Shown piece after piece: positions 34,564 through 42,885 of a stretch of 64,000 nt of DNA. The stretch comes from Streptomyces hundungensis (lineage in GTDB: Bacteria; Actinomycetota; Actinomycetes; Streptomycetales; Streptomycetaceae): NCBI RefSeq assembly GCF_003627815.1, contig NZ_CP032698.1, forward strand, positions 7,254,001 through 7,318,000, in the 5' to 3' direction. The notes under the pieces are model-generated. The model searched no databases, was not told the DNA's origin, and saw nothing but the letters and a program-made list of their open reading frames with translations. Numbering within the stretch: position 1 is the stretch's first letter; each line of letters opens with the position of its first letter. The position numbers and the translations under genes were made by a program.

Positions 34564-35655
34564 TCAGACCGAGCGGTGGTACTGGTCCGGCACCCGCACC
34601 TCGGCGCCGAGTTCACGGGCGGCCTGACGGGCCCAGGAGGGGTTGCGCAGGAGTTCGCGGCCCAGCAGGATCGCGTCCGCCTCGCCGTTGGCGAGGATCT
34701 TCTCCGCCTGCTCGGGCTCGGTGATCAGGCCGACGGCGGAGACCGCGAGCGGGCTCTCCCGGTGGACGCGCTCGGCGAACGGCACCTGGTAGCCGGGCCC
34801 GACCGGGATGCGGACGCCCGAGGCGTTGCCGCCGCTCGACACGTCGAGCAGGTCGACGCCGTGCTCCTTGAGCAGCCCTGCGAGGCGTACCGTCTCGTCG
34901 GGCGTCCAGCCGCCCTCGTCCAGCCAGTCGGTGGCCGAGACGCGGAAGAGGAGCGGCAGCTCCTCGGGCCACACCGCCCTTATGGCGTCGGTGACTTCGA
35001 GCGCGAAGCGGGTGCGGTTCTCGAACGAGCCGCCGTACCGGTCGGTGCGCCGGTTGGAGTGCGGGGAGAGGAACTGGCCGATCAGATAGCCGTGCGCGCC
35101 GTGGATCTCGACGACCTTGAAACCGGCGTCCAGGGCCCGGCGGGCCGCGGCCGCGAACTCGCCGACCACGGACTGGATCTGATCAACCGTCAGTTCGGTG
35201 GGGACGGTGTGGCGCTCGTCCCACGCCACCGGGCTCGGCCCCAGCGGCTGCCAGCCCTCCTCGCTGTCCGGCGCCAGCGGGGCGCCACCGTGCCAGGGCC
35301 GGTCCGTGGAGGCCTTGCGGCCGGCGTGTGCGAGCTGGATGCCGGGGACCGTGCCCTGGCTCTCCAGGAACGTGGTGATCCGGCGCAGCGCCGCGACCTG
35401 GGTGTCGTTCCAGATGCCCAGGTCCGCGGGGGAGATGCGGCCCTCGGGGCTGACGGCGGTGGCCTCCACCAGGATCAGACCCGTGCCACCGGTGGCGCGG
35501 GCGGCGTAGTGGGCGAAGTGCCAGTCGTTGGCCACGCCCGCGTTCGGCCCGAAGACCTCGGCCGAGTACTGGCACATCGGAGCCATCCAGACCCGGTTGG
35601 GGACGGTCAGGGACCGCAGGGTGAAGGGTTCGAAGAGGGCACTCGCAGCAGCCAC
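34564..35655 (-). CDS. Old yellow enzyme, NADH:flavin oxidoreductase (YqjM class)
   Basis: 363 residues from GTG, with GGAG six bases upstream. FMN and substrate motifs include NRVWMAPMCQYSA (with the YqjM-type active-site Cys), IQLAHAGRKAS, the substrate-binding pair EIHGAHGYLIGQFLSP and DRYGGSFENRTRF, and the phosphate site near LLGRELLRNP. These enzymes reduce activated C=C bonds of quinones, enones and nitro compounds with NADPH. It is divergent from an arsR-type gene with which it shares a promoter and probable operator. Confidence 0.9.
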   Translation of the reverse strand: MAAASALFEPFTLRSLTVPNRVWMAPMCQYSAEVFGPNAGVANDWHFAHYAARATGGTGLILVEATAVSPEGRISPADLGIWNDTQVAALRRITTFLESQGTVPGIQLAHAGRKASTDRPWHGGAPLAPDSEEGWQPLGPSPVAWDERHTVPTELTVDQIQSVVGEFAAAARRALDAGFKVVEIHGAHGYLIGQFLSPHSNRRTDRYGGSFENRTRFALEVTDAIRAVWPEELPLLFRVSATDWLDEGGWTPDETVRLAGLLKEHGVDLLDVSSGGNASGVRIPVGPGYQVPFAERVHRESPLAVSAVGLITEPEQAEKILANGEADAILLGRELLRNPSWARQAARELGAEVRVPDQYHRSV

Positions 35656-35712
35656 GGCATACTCCAGTCGAAACGGCCCGAGGCACCGGTGCGGTGCCGG
35701 GATCGCTTCGTA

Positions 35713-35764
35713 CGATAACTCTCGTAGTACGGGGGATGTCAAACTACGACGGTCCTCGTACAAT
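35713..35764. promoter_or_regulatory. Divergent promoters and operator between the OYE and arsR genes
   Basis: Minus strand: consensus minus-35 TTGACA at 35737-35742 with a minus-10 near 35713-35720. Plus strand: minus-10 TACAAT at 35759-35764, six bases before the arsR GTG, so arsR is leaderless. The inverted repeat TCGTAGT (35722-35728) and ACTACGA (35743-35749) brackets the TTGACA box, where a bound repressor would block it. Confidence 0.65.
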
Positions 35765-35770
35765 GAACGC

Positions 35771-36124
35771 GTGACCACCGTGACGAACACCCGTGAACTC
35801 GCCCACCCGGAGCGCGACGAGATCCGCCTGGAGGGCATCCTGCACGCGCTGTCCGACCCGATGCGGATGCGGGTCGTGCGGGCGCTCGCCACCACCGAGG
35901 GCGAGCTCTCCTGCTCCTACTTCGTGCTGCCCGTCACCAAGTCGACGACCACCCACCACTTCCGCGTCCTGCGCGAGAGCGGTGTGATCCGGCAGGTCTA
36001 CCGGGGCACCGCCAAGATGAACGGCCTGCGCCGAGACGACCTCGACGCCCTCTTCCCCGGACTCCTCGACAGCGTGCTGGACGCCGCGGGCAGGCAGGCC
36101 GGGCGCCTCGGTGACGGCGTCTGA
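35771..36124 (+). CDS. ArsR/SmtB-family repressor
   Basis: 117 residues from a leaderless GTG. The winged helix runs from LEGILHALSDPMRMRVVRALA through the recognition helix region VTKSTTTHHFRVLRESGVIRQVYRG. No metal-binding cysteine pair (the only Cys is in LSCSY), so it is more likely to sense an organic or redox signal than a metal. Its position and the inverted repeat suggest that it represses the divergent old yellow enzyme gene and itself. Confidence 0.87.
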   Translation: MTTVTNTRELAHPERDEIRLEGILHALSDPMRMRVVRALATTEGELSCSYFVLPVTKSTTTHHFRVLRESGVIRQVYRGTAKMNGLRRDDLDALFPGLLDSVLDAAGRQAGRLGDGV

Positions 36125-36136
36125 CGGCGGTATGCC

Positions 36137-37483
36137 TCAGCCCGCGTCGCCCGAGGCCGCGAGGAGCCCGTCCCAGTCGGGGATCTTCACCGAGCGGCGC
36201 CCCAGCGAGTGACCGAGCTCGGCCTCCGCCCGTTCGATCGCCAGCCAGCCCCGCCAGGTCACCGGGCGCAGCCCCAACTCCCGCAGCGCGTCCAGGGGTT
36301 CGGCCGCGACCGTGCGGTCGGCCAGCTGCGACGCGTCCGCGAGGAGCGAGCTCACCGTCTCCTTGGCGCAGGGCCGGTTGGTGCCGATGACGCCCGTGGG
36401 GCCGCGCTTGATCCAGCCCGCCACGTACTCGCCCGGCGACGCGGCCCCCGCGCGCAGGACCCGGCCCGCCGCGTGCGGCACGGTCCCGGTCGCGGGATCG
36501 AAGGGGAGACCCATCGGCGGCACCCCGAGATAGCCGACGGCGCGCAGCACCAGGTGCGCCTCGATGTCCTCGTACGTCCCCGTGCCGATGACCCCGCCGC
36601 TGCCGTCCGGCGTCGTCCGTTCGAAACGGACCGCTCCCACCCTGCCGTCCCGCTCCAGGATCTCCACGGGCCGCAGATAGAACCGCAGGTGCAGCGCCCG
36701 CGCGCCGGGCCGCGCCGCGCGACCCACCCAGCCGCGCATCACCTCCACGTTGCGCCGCACCGGGCCCGGCAGCGCGGCCGGATCGACGAAGTCCGGGTCC
36801 CGGGCCAGTTCGTCGACGCGCACCGTGACGTCCGCCCCCGGCAGGCCGCCCAGCTCGCGCAGCTCCTTGGTGGTGAAGCGGGCCTGGGAGGGGCCGCGCC
36901 GGGCCGCCATGTGTACCTCGCGCACCCGGCTGACGGCGAGCGCGCCGAGCGCGGACTGCGGCACGTCGGTGGAGCGCAGCTCGTCCGCGCCGCGCGCCAG
37001 CATGCGCGCCACGTCCACCGCCACATTGCCCGCGCCGATCACCACGGCCGAACGGGCGCCCAGCACGAAGCCGCCCGGGTCGCTGTCGGGATGCGCGCTG
37101 TACCAGGAGACGAACTCGGTCGCGGAGAAACTGCCCGGGAGCTCCTCGCCGGGAATCCCCAGGTGCCGGTCGGACTTGGCGCCGACGCAGTACACCACCG
37201 CGTGATAGAGCCGCAGCAACAGCTCCGGCGAGACGCCGCCCGGACCGACCTCGACATGTCCGAGGAAACGGACCCGGTCGTCCTCCAGCACCGTACGGAG
37301 GTTGTTCTGGAGCGACTTGATCTTCTCGTGGTCCGGGGCGACGCCGTAGCGGACCAGGCCGTACGGGCACGGCAGCCGGTCCAGGACGTCCACCCGGACC
37401 TCCGTCACCGCGCTCTGCTCCACCAGGCTCTGGGCGGTGTAGACACCGCTGGGCCCGGATCCGACGACGGCGATGCGCAGCAT
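36137..37483 (-). CDS. fprA: Ferredoxin/adrenodoxin-type NADP reductase
   Basis: 448 residues. FAD-binding GSGPSGVYTA is at about 8-17, and the NADPH Rossmann motif is VVIGAGNVAVDVARML near 150. The adrenodoxin-reductase landmarks PYGLVRYGVAPDH and GWIKRGPTGVIGTN are kept. It moves electrons between NADPH and a ferredoxin, for example one serving a cytochrome P450. The ATG at 37483 begins at the family's normal N-terminus. No ferredoxin or P450 gene is in the neighbourhood. Confidence 0.9.
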   Translation of the reverse strand: MLRIAVVGSGPSGVYTAQSLVEQSAVTEVRVDVLDRLPCPYGLVRYGVAPDHEKIKSLQNNLRTVLEDDRVRFLGHVEVGPGGVSPELLLRLYHAVVYCVGAKSDRHLGIPGEELPGSFSATEFVSWYSAHPDSDPGGFVLGARSAVVIGAGNVAVDVARMLARGADELRSTDVPQSALGALAVSRVREVHMAARRGPSQARFTTKELRELGGLPGADVTVRVDELARDPDFVDPAALPGPVRRNVEVMRGWVGRAARPGARALHLRFYLRPVEILERDGRVGAVRFERTTPDGSGGVIGTGTYEDIEAHLVLRAVGYLGVPPMGLPFDPATGTVPHAAGRVLRAGAASPGEYVAGWIKRGPTGVIGTNRPCAKETVSSLLADASQLADRTVAAEPLDALRELGLRPVTWRGWLAIERAEAELGHSLGRRSVKIPDWDGLLAASGDAG

Positions 37484-37622
37484 GGCGGGTGCTCCTCGGG
37501 GAGAGAGAACCGCGGAAACCGCAGGGCCTTCAGGATGGCACCGCCGTGCGCACGGCGGATAGACCTGCGCCGCCGGTCAGGGGACGGGCCCGGCGCCCAC
37601 CGGCCGGGGAGGGGCGCGGAGG

Positions 37623-38225
37623 TCAGGGGACCGGCACCGGCGGGTCGCCCAGCTCCCAGTCCAGGCCGTACCGCTGGAACAGCTCGGCCCGCAGCTTCAC
37701 CGCGTCCATCGGGGCGCCCGGCAGCAGCGCGGCGAAGACCGCCCCCATCAGGTTGGCCCGCAGCAGCGGGTACTCGGTGTCCACGTCCCGGGCGCCGTAC
37801 CGCTCGACGGTGTCCCGCAGCAGGGCCGCGAGGCGCTGCTGCTCCGGGCACCGCACGAAGCCCTGGGCTTGCAGGATCCCCGCCATGTGGGCCCGCATGA
37901 GGACCGGCTGCTCATGGGTGAGCCCGAGGATCGCGTCGATCGCCCGGGCCAGCCGTTCGCGCCCGTCGGACGTCCGGGGCTCGCGCTCCAGGCCCGCCTC
38001 CAGGGTCAGGTGCATCAGCCGGTGCACCGCGGACTGGAGCAGTTGGCGTTTGCCCGGGAAGTAGTACGACACCAGGCCGCGGGCCGAACCGGCGCGGTCC
38101 GCGATGTCCCCGAGGGTCGTCGCCTCGTAGCCGCGTTCCGCCACCAGCTCCACCGTGGCTTGCAGCAGCCGCTCGCGAGAACGTCTGCGCAGTTCTTCAT
38201 TGACCGATGCGCTGCGCGGGGACAT
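37623..38225 (-). CDS. TetR-family transcriptional regulator
   Basis: 200 residues. The helix-turn-helix is RLLQATVELVAERGYEATTLGDIADRAGSARGLVSYYFPGKRQLL-like (about 18-62), with the TetR core SARGLVSYYFPGK. The C-terminal domain is unassigned. AGGAG lies seven bases before the ATG. A short palindrome (38246-38258) about 20 bases upstream is its likely own operator. Its target beyond itself is not clear: the next gene downstream is fprA, 139 bases away on the same strand. Confidence 0.86.
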   Translation of the reverse strand: MSPRSASVNEELRRRSRERLLQATVELVAERGYEATTLGDIADRAGSARGLVSYYFPGKRQLLQSAVHRLMHLTLEAGLEREPRTSDGRERLARAIDAILGLTHEQPVLMRAHMAGILQAQGFVRCPEQQRLAALLRDTVERYGARDVDTEYPLLRANLMGAVFAALLPGAPMDAVKLRAELFQRYGLDWELGDPPVPVP

Positions 38226-38245
38226 GCTGTAACTCCTGCGTTGAC

Positions 38246-38258
38246 TGGCTCTGAGCCA
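38246..38258. promoter_or_regulatory. Candidate TetR operator
   Basis: TGGCTCTGAGCCA: 6-bp perfect arms around a single T, followed by A/T-rich AATATACT (a possible minus-10 for either strand). It sits just upstream of the tetR start. Confidence 0.5.
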
Positions 38259-38386
38259 ATATACTCAGGCTGTCGCGGGGCGGTACCCCTTCGCCGGGGA
38301 CCGACCTGCGCGTGGGCTGCTCGTTCGGGGTGACGCGGGGGATCACCCCGGACGGGTGGCCCCTTTCTTCCGCCCTTCTTCCGGCC

Positions 38387-39091
38387 TCAGCGGCCGTCCT
38401 CGGCCAGCGCGAGGACCGGGAGCAGTGCGTCCGGGCGCTCGTCCGCCGGCAGATGGTCCACGAAGTGCACCGCACAGCCGAGGGCCGCCGCGCCGCCGTC
38501 CGCCCGCCGGTCGTCGCCCACCATCACCACCTCGGCCGGCTCCAGGCCGATCGCCTCGCACGCCGCCCGGAACAACCGCTCGTCGGGCTTCTGCACCCCG
38601 TGCTCGAAGGACAGCAGATACGCGTCGACGAAGTCGTCCAGGCCGTGCGCACGGAAGACCGGCCGCAGGTCCCAGCCGATGTTGCTGACCACGCCGACCT
38701 TGACGCCGCGCTCCCGCAGCGCGGCGAGCACCGGCTTGGTGTCCGGGTAGGGACGCCACGCCTCCGGGGTCATGTGGCGGTCGTAGAGCAGGTCGTACAG
38801 GCGCGGATCGGGCAGCTCCACCTCGCCGGCCAGACCCGTGTACGTCCGGCGATGCAACTCGCAGTCCTTGTCGCGCACGCCCCACAGCTCGGTGAGCCGC
38901 TCGGGCATCCGCAGCGGGTTGGCGCCGCCGGGCAGGGCGCCGAACTCCTCCAACTCCCGTGCGCAGCGGGCGAATTCAGCCGCGGGCAGCGTGATGCCGC
39001 ACTCGTCGAGCGCGGCGGAAAGCCAGTCGCTCACCGGCTCGACGCGAAAGAGGGTGCCGGAGAAGTCGAAGAGAACGCCCTTGATCGTCAT
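38387..39091 (-). CDS. HAD-superfamily hydrolase with an altered DxD motif
   Basis: 234 residues. Motif I reads FDFSGTL: the nucleophile Asp is there, but the second Asp of DxD, the usual general acid, is Ser. Motif II is VVSNIGWD, the motif III lysine is in HGVQKPDERLF and motif IV is GDDRRAD. A helical cap (about 16-95) marks subclass I. The Ser is found in some actinobacterial HAD proteins and makes normal phosphatase activity uncertain. Its role is unknown. It ends about 19 bases from the PAP2 gene on the same strand. Confidence 0.82.
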   Translation of the reverse strand: MTIKGVLFDFSGTLFRVEPVSDWLSAALDECGITLPAAEFARCARELEEFGALPGGANPLRMPERLTELWGVRDKDCELHRRTYTGLAGEVELPDPRLYDLLYDRHMTPEAWRPYPDTKPVLAALRERGVKVGVVSNIGWDLRPVFRAHGLDDFVDAYLLSFEHGVQKPDERLFRAACEAIGLEPAEVVMVGDDRRADGGAAALGCAVHFVDHLPADERPDALLPVLALAEDGR

Positions 39092-39110
39092 GTTCGCGAT
39101 CCTCGCCTGT

Positions 39111-39782
39111 TCACGGAGCCCGGTTCAAGACCCAGCGGCGGTGGGCCGCCGCGCTCAGCGTGACGATCGCCACCCCCAGCAGCCAGCCGCCCAACACGTC
39201 GGAGAACCAGTGCACGCCCAGGAAGAGCCGGGTGAACCCCACGCCGAGCGCGGAGACCACCCCGACCGCGAGGACGGTCCCGCGCACCGCGCGCCCCGCC
39301 CCGTGCAGCGAGAGCAGCCACACGATCAGCCCGAAGGCGACCGTCGCGGTGAGGGCGTGGCCGGAGGGGAAGGCGGCGAAACCGGCGGAGTCCACCGGGT
39401 CGGGCCAGCGCGGCCGGTCCCGGCCCACGGCCGCCTTCATCCCCTGCTGCACGGCCGTGCCGAGGGCGCTGGTCGCCGCGACCCACAGCGCGAGCAGCCG
39501 CTCGCCGCGCCGCAGCAGCACGGCGACGACCACCGCGAGCAGGGCCCGCATCGCCCAGGGATCCCACACCCAGTCGCTCAGGATCCGCAGGGCGTGGGTG
39601 AGACCGAGGTCGGCGACGGCCCGGCGGTGCAGCCCCTGCGCGATCGCCCGGTCCAACGACGTCAACGGGCTCCACCCCGCCACCACCAGAGCGAGCAGCA
39701 CCGCGGCGAGCGCGAGACAGAGGAGTCCGGCGCGCAGGGGCGCGGCCGGGCGGGAGCGGGCCTCGGGGGCGGTGAGCAGCAT
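39111..39782 (-). CDS. PAP2-family membrane phosphatase
   Basis: 223 residues with about six membrane helices. The three catalytic motifs are complete: KAAVGRDRP, FPSGH and TRLFLGVHWFSD. These are lipid phosphatases acting at the outer face of the membrane, for example on undecaprenyl pyrophosphate or phosphatidylglycerol phosphate; the substrate is not predictable. The next gene downstream is the HAD hydrolase, 19 bases away, which suggests co-transcription. A MITE sits 33 bases upstream of the start and could affect its promoter. Confidence 0.9.
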   Translation of the reverse strand: MLLTAPEARSRPAAPLRAGLLCLALAAVLLALVVAGWSPLTSLDRAIAQGLHRRAVADLGLTHALRILSDWVWDPWAMRALLAVVVAVLLRRGERLLALWVAATSALGTAVQQGMKAAVGRDRPRWPDPVDSAGFAAFPSGHALTATVAFGLIVWLLSLHGAGRAVRGTVLAVGVVSALGVGFTRLFLGVHWFSDVLGGWLLGVAIVTLSAAAHRRWVLNRAP

Positions 39783-39815
39783 GGGGATGATCCAAGCCGA
39801 TCCGGCCGGGCGCGG

Positions 39816-40008
39816 CTAGGGCCTGTCCGGCGGATCTGGTCGTCGTCGGGGTGCCTTGGCCTTGTGGTGCTGGTGAGCGGGGGGCTGGTGCGTCTAGCTG
39901 CAAGGCGGAGGAGGGCGGCGACGCGGAGCGTCGGCAACCGACGACAACGCCGCAGATGGGCGTGGCAGCCCCCCGCGTCCCAGACAAGATCCGCCGGACA
40001 GGCCCTAG
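39816..40008. mobile_element. 193-bp MITE with perfect 22-bp terminal inverted repeats
   Basis: The ends (39816-39837 and 39987-40008) are perfect inverted repeats, each beginning CTAG then GGGCCTGTCCGGCGGAT. The outer CTAG on both sides fits insertion at a TA within CTAG, as IS630/Tc1-type transposases do, with the TA duplicated. The inside has no open frame of note. I know this end sequence as widespread in Streptomyces. Another copy of one end is at 42200-42223. Confidence 0.8.
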
Positions 40009-40940
40009 CCCAGCGCGTGCAGCCCGGGCACGAAGGCGACGACCAGCGGCACGGCGGGAACGAGCGCGGCGTACGCGGTCAGCCGCAGCCGGCGGCTCGC
40101 GGACAGCCGGGGGGCCGCGGACAGCAACCGGTGGACCCGCTGCGGGAGTTGACCGTCCGGCGCGGGACAGGGCCCGAACACCCCGCGGTGCTCGTTGAGT
40201 TCGACCAGGGCGAGCGCGATGGTGAGGCGGCCGAAGCGACGCGACGCCACGTCGTCGGCGGCCAACTCCACCAGGCGGTGCATCTCGTCGCGGAACGCGG
40301 CGAACACCGGCACCTGGGGGAACCCGCGGGCGAGCGCCCCCGCGCAGTGCAGCAGCCAGTCGTGGCGGGCCCGGGCGTGCCCGACCTCGTGGGCGAGCAC
40401 CGCATCGAGTTGATGGCCCTTCAGACGCTGAAGTGCCGCTGTGGTGATGACCAGTTGGGGCGTCTGGCCGGGCAGCCACCAGGCGTCGGGCCGCGCCGCC
40501 TCCAGGACCACCAGACGCTCGCCCGAGGGCTCCTCGCCGGGCAGCAGCGGCGAGCGCAGGCGCAGCTCCGCGCGGCGCCGACGACGCCTGGCCCAGCTGT
40601 CCCGGATCTCCCGGGTGAGCATCGCCCCGGTCCAGGCGCCACCGAGGAAGAGCACCACCGCGAGCGCCGCCGACCACGGGCCGTACGGGCCCAGCGCATA
40701 CGCCTCGACCACCGCCCGGGGCGCGGGCGCGAAGACCTGGCCGCGCACGGTCCGCCAGGCCGACGCGGCACTGAGGACCATCGCGAGCCCGAAGCAGAGC
40801 AGCACCGCCGCCACCGCGCACTGCCACACCCACAGCGCCACCACCGGCTCGCGCTCGACCCAGTCGGCGCGGGCGAGCAGCCGCGGCGCGGCGACGGCGG
40901 ACACCAGGCCGAGCACCAGCAACGCGAGGGAGACCGTCAT
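40005..40940 (-). CDS. M56-family (BlaR1-like) membrane metallopeptidase
   Basis: 311 residues with membrane helices at both ends and in the middle, and the zinc motif HEVGHARARHDW, followed by the candidate third ligand in MHRLVELAADDVASRR. Streptomyces M56 proteins without a penicillin-sensor domain usually follow a BlaI-type repressor and may cleave it; no blaI is adjacent here. The TAG stop codon (40005-40007) is formed by the CTAG at the edge of the MITE, so the insertion either landed on the stop codon or replaced the original C-terminus. Confidence 0.85.
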   Translation of the reverse strand: MTVSLALLVLGLVSAVAAPRLLARADWVEREPVVALWVWQCAVAAVLLCFGLAMVLSAASAWRTVRGQVFAPAPRAVVEAYALGPYGPWSAALAVVLFLGGAWTGAMLTREIRDSWARRRRRRAELRLRSPLLPGEEPSGERLVVLEAARPDAWWLPGQTPQLVITTAALQRLKGHQLDAVLAHEVGHARARHDWLLHCAGALARGFPQVPVFAAFRDEMHRLVELAADDVASRRFGRLTIALALVELNEHRGVFGPCPAPDGQLPQRVHRLLSAAPRLSASRRLRLTAYAALVPAVPLVVAFVPGLHALG

Positions 40941-41038
40941 GGTCTCAGCCTATGAGCGGGGCCGCCGTCATAGGTATGTCCGCGACCACCAAGTGACGTA
41001 TGCCACGATCGGCCCGGGCGTCGGGCCCGCCGGGGGGC

Positions 41039-41605
41039 TCAGACCGTCACCAGCATGGCCAGCATGGCGATCCCCATCGACAGGCGGCAGGCCAGCGCCA
41101 GTTCGGGCCGCGCGCCCCAGGTGAGGGTCGCGCCCGGCGCTCCCGCGGCCGCGCCGGGCAGCAGCCGGGCGCCCGTCGACAGGACGTACCCCGCGAAGTA
41201 CACGAGCAACACCCCGGTCAGGAGCGGGACACCGCCCGCGGCGTGCCCCGCGTGCCCGGCCTGTGCACCGGCCCCACCGGCCGGCGGTGTCATCGCCAGC
41301 GCCATGTAGACCATCGCCAGGGAACCCACCACATGGTGCAGATGGTGCGCGCCGCCCCACGCGAGCCACAGGGCGCGCAGCGCGGCGCCGCCGAAGACCA
41401 CCGCGTACCCCGTCAGCATCCACGGCGGTGGCGCCAGGAAGGCGGCGGGCACGGCCATCGCGGCCATCCCGAACCCCATCACCGCCTCGCCGCCCGCCGC
41501 CCGCCGGGCTCGCGCGGAGCCGCTGCGCATGCGCAGCAGACAGTACGAGCCCGTCGCCGCGCACAGCGCGACGAGCAGCCAGCCGGGCAGCACCGGACCG
41601 TGCAC
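41039..41605 (-). CDS. DUF5134 integral membrane protein
   Basis: 188 residues from GTG with GGGGAGG six bases upstream. About five membrane helices; a His-rich patch (GGAHHLHHVVGS, and QAGHAGHAAGG) near the membrane centre might bind metal. The arrangement matches the actinobacterial DUF5134 family of unknown function. It lies upstream of the M56 peptidase on the same strand with 98 bases between, so the two could be one transcript. Confidence 0.75.
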   Translation of the reverse strand: MHGPVLPGWLLVALCAATGSYCLLRMRSGSARARRAAGGEAVMGFGMAAMAVPAAFLAPPPWMLTGYAVVFGGAALRALWLAWGGAHHLHHVVGSLAMVYMALAMTPPAGGAGAQAGHAGHAAGGVPLLTGVLLVYFAGYVLSTGARLLPGAAAGAPGATLTWGARPELALACRLSMGIAMLAMLVTV

Positions 41606-41801
41606 GGCGTACCTCCCCGCTCGATGTGACGCCCTGCCGACGAGTCGATGCCCGTCGACGGGGCCGCATACGCGGGCGCAGGGACACACAAGGGGAGCGC
41701 GCGGGGGATCTTCGCCGGTCAGGAGCCGGTCAGGAGCGGGTGCGGAGCCCGGTGGCGGGGCGGTCCGGCGGGACGGGGTGCCGCCGGACGCCGTCCGGTC
41801 T

Positions 41802-42188
41802 TCAGGGGCGGTAGCGCAGCGGGTGGTCGGCGGGGACCTCCACGACGGCGATCCGCACCCCGTCGGGGTCCTCGATCCACATCTCGATGAGCCCCCACGG
41901 CTCGCGCACCGGTGGCCGCGCGATCACCACCCCGCGCGCCACGAGCTCCTCGTGCGTCGCGGTCACATCGGCGACCTGGAGCCACAGCTGGAGTCCCGGA
42001 GCGGGCGGCTGCTCGGCGCGGCCGGACACCTCCAGGAAGCCGCCGCCGAGGAAGTACACCGTGCCGCGTTCGGGCCCCGTGCCGAACTCGCGGTAGACGG
42101 GCAGCCCCAGACGCTCGCCGTAGAAGGCCCGCGAACGCTCGGGGTCGGTGGGGCGCAGAAGGGTCCGACTGCTCAGTACATGCACCAT
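41802..42188 (-). CDS. VOC-superfamily (glyoxalase-like) protein
   Basis: 128 residues with two beta-alpha-beta-beta-beta units: LLRPTDPERSRAFYGERLGLPV and the closing DPDGVRIAVVEV. Metal ligands of the vicinal-oxygen-chelate fold are plausible at the start (HVLSSR) and end (VVEV), but the reaction is not predictable. It is divergent from the GNAT gene, and the solo MITE end lies 11 bases upstream of its ATG. Confidence 0.83.
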   Translation of the reverse strand: MVHVLSSRTLLRPTDPERSRAFYGERLGLPVYREFGTGPERGTVYFLGGGFLEVSGRAEQPPAPGLQLWLQVADVTATHEELVARGVVIARPPVREPWGLIEMWIEDPDGVRIAVVEVPADHPLRYRP

Positions 42189-42199
42189 GACAGGGGACC

Positions 42200-42223
42200 C
42201 TAGGGCCTGTCCGGCGGATCTGG
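42200..42223. repeat. Solo end of the same MITE family
   Basis: 24 bases identical to the left end of the element at 39816, again starting with CTAG. No matching right end follows within the next several hundred bases, so it is a decayed or truncated remnant. Confidence 0.75.
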
Positions 42224-42282
42224 CCGCCGGGTTAGGCTCGGGTGGCCGCCCCAGCGCAATCGATCAGCAGGGAGACCGCACG

Positions 42283-42831
42283 ATGGACACCGCCCGCCGC
42301 GCCGACGCGGAGCTGACCTACCGGGACGCCACGGAAGCCGACATCGAGGCGCTGGTCCCGCTCATCGAGTCGGCCTACCGCGGCGACTCCAGCCGGGCCG
42401 GATGGACCACCGAGGCCGACATCCTCGAAGGTCAGCGCACCGACCCCGAGGGCGTGCGCGCGGTCATCACGGCACCCGCCAGCAAGCTCCTCACCGTGTG
42501 GCTCGACGACGCGCTCGTGGCGTGCTGCCAGCTCGAACACCGCGGTGAGGCCGCCTACTTCGGCATGTTCGCGGTGTCTCCCGCGCTTCAGGGCGCGGGC
42601 CTCGGCAAGCGGATCATCGCCGAGGCCGAGCGCGTCGCGCGGGTCGAGTGGCGGGTGCGCGAGATGCACATGACCGTGATCTCGGTGCGCGAGGAGCTGA
42701 TCGCCTTCTACGAGCGGCGCGGCTACCGCCGTACGGGAAAGCTGACGCCCTTCCCGTACGGCGACGAGCGCTTCGGGCTGCCGCAGCGCGACGACCTCGC
42801 GTTCGAGCTGCTGGTCAAGGAACTGGCCTGA
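42283..42831 (+). CDS. GNAT-family N-acetyltransferase
   Basis: 182 residues. The acetyl-CoA pyrophosphate loop is VSPALQGAGLGKRII (Q-x-x-G-x-G, about residues 104-118) and the C-terminal signature is FYERRGYRRTGKL. GGGAG lies eight bases before the ATG at 42283. An in-frame extension upstream covers the MITE remnant and is not coding. Substrate unknown. Confidence 0.88.
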   Translation: MDTARRADAELTYRDATEADIEALVPLIESAYRGDSSRAGWTTEADILEGQRTDPEGVRAVITAPASKLLTVWLDDALVACCQLEHRGEAAYFGMFAVSPALQGAGLGKRIIAEAERVARVEWRVREMHMTVISVREELIAFYERRGYRRTGKLTPFPYGDERFGLPQRDDLAFELLVKELA

Positions 42832-42885
42832 GCCGAGGCGCGGGCCGGCCCAGGACTCGACCGGGCCGGGAGCCGGGCGCGACGC

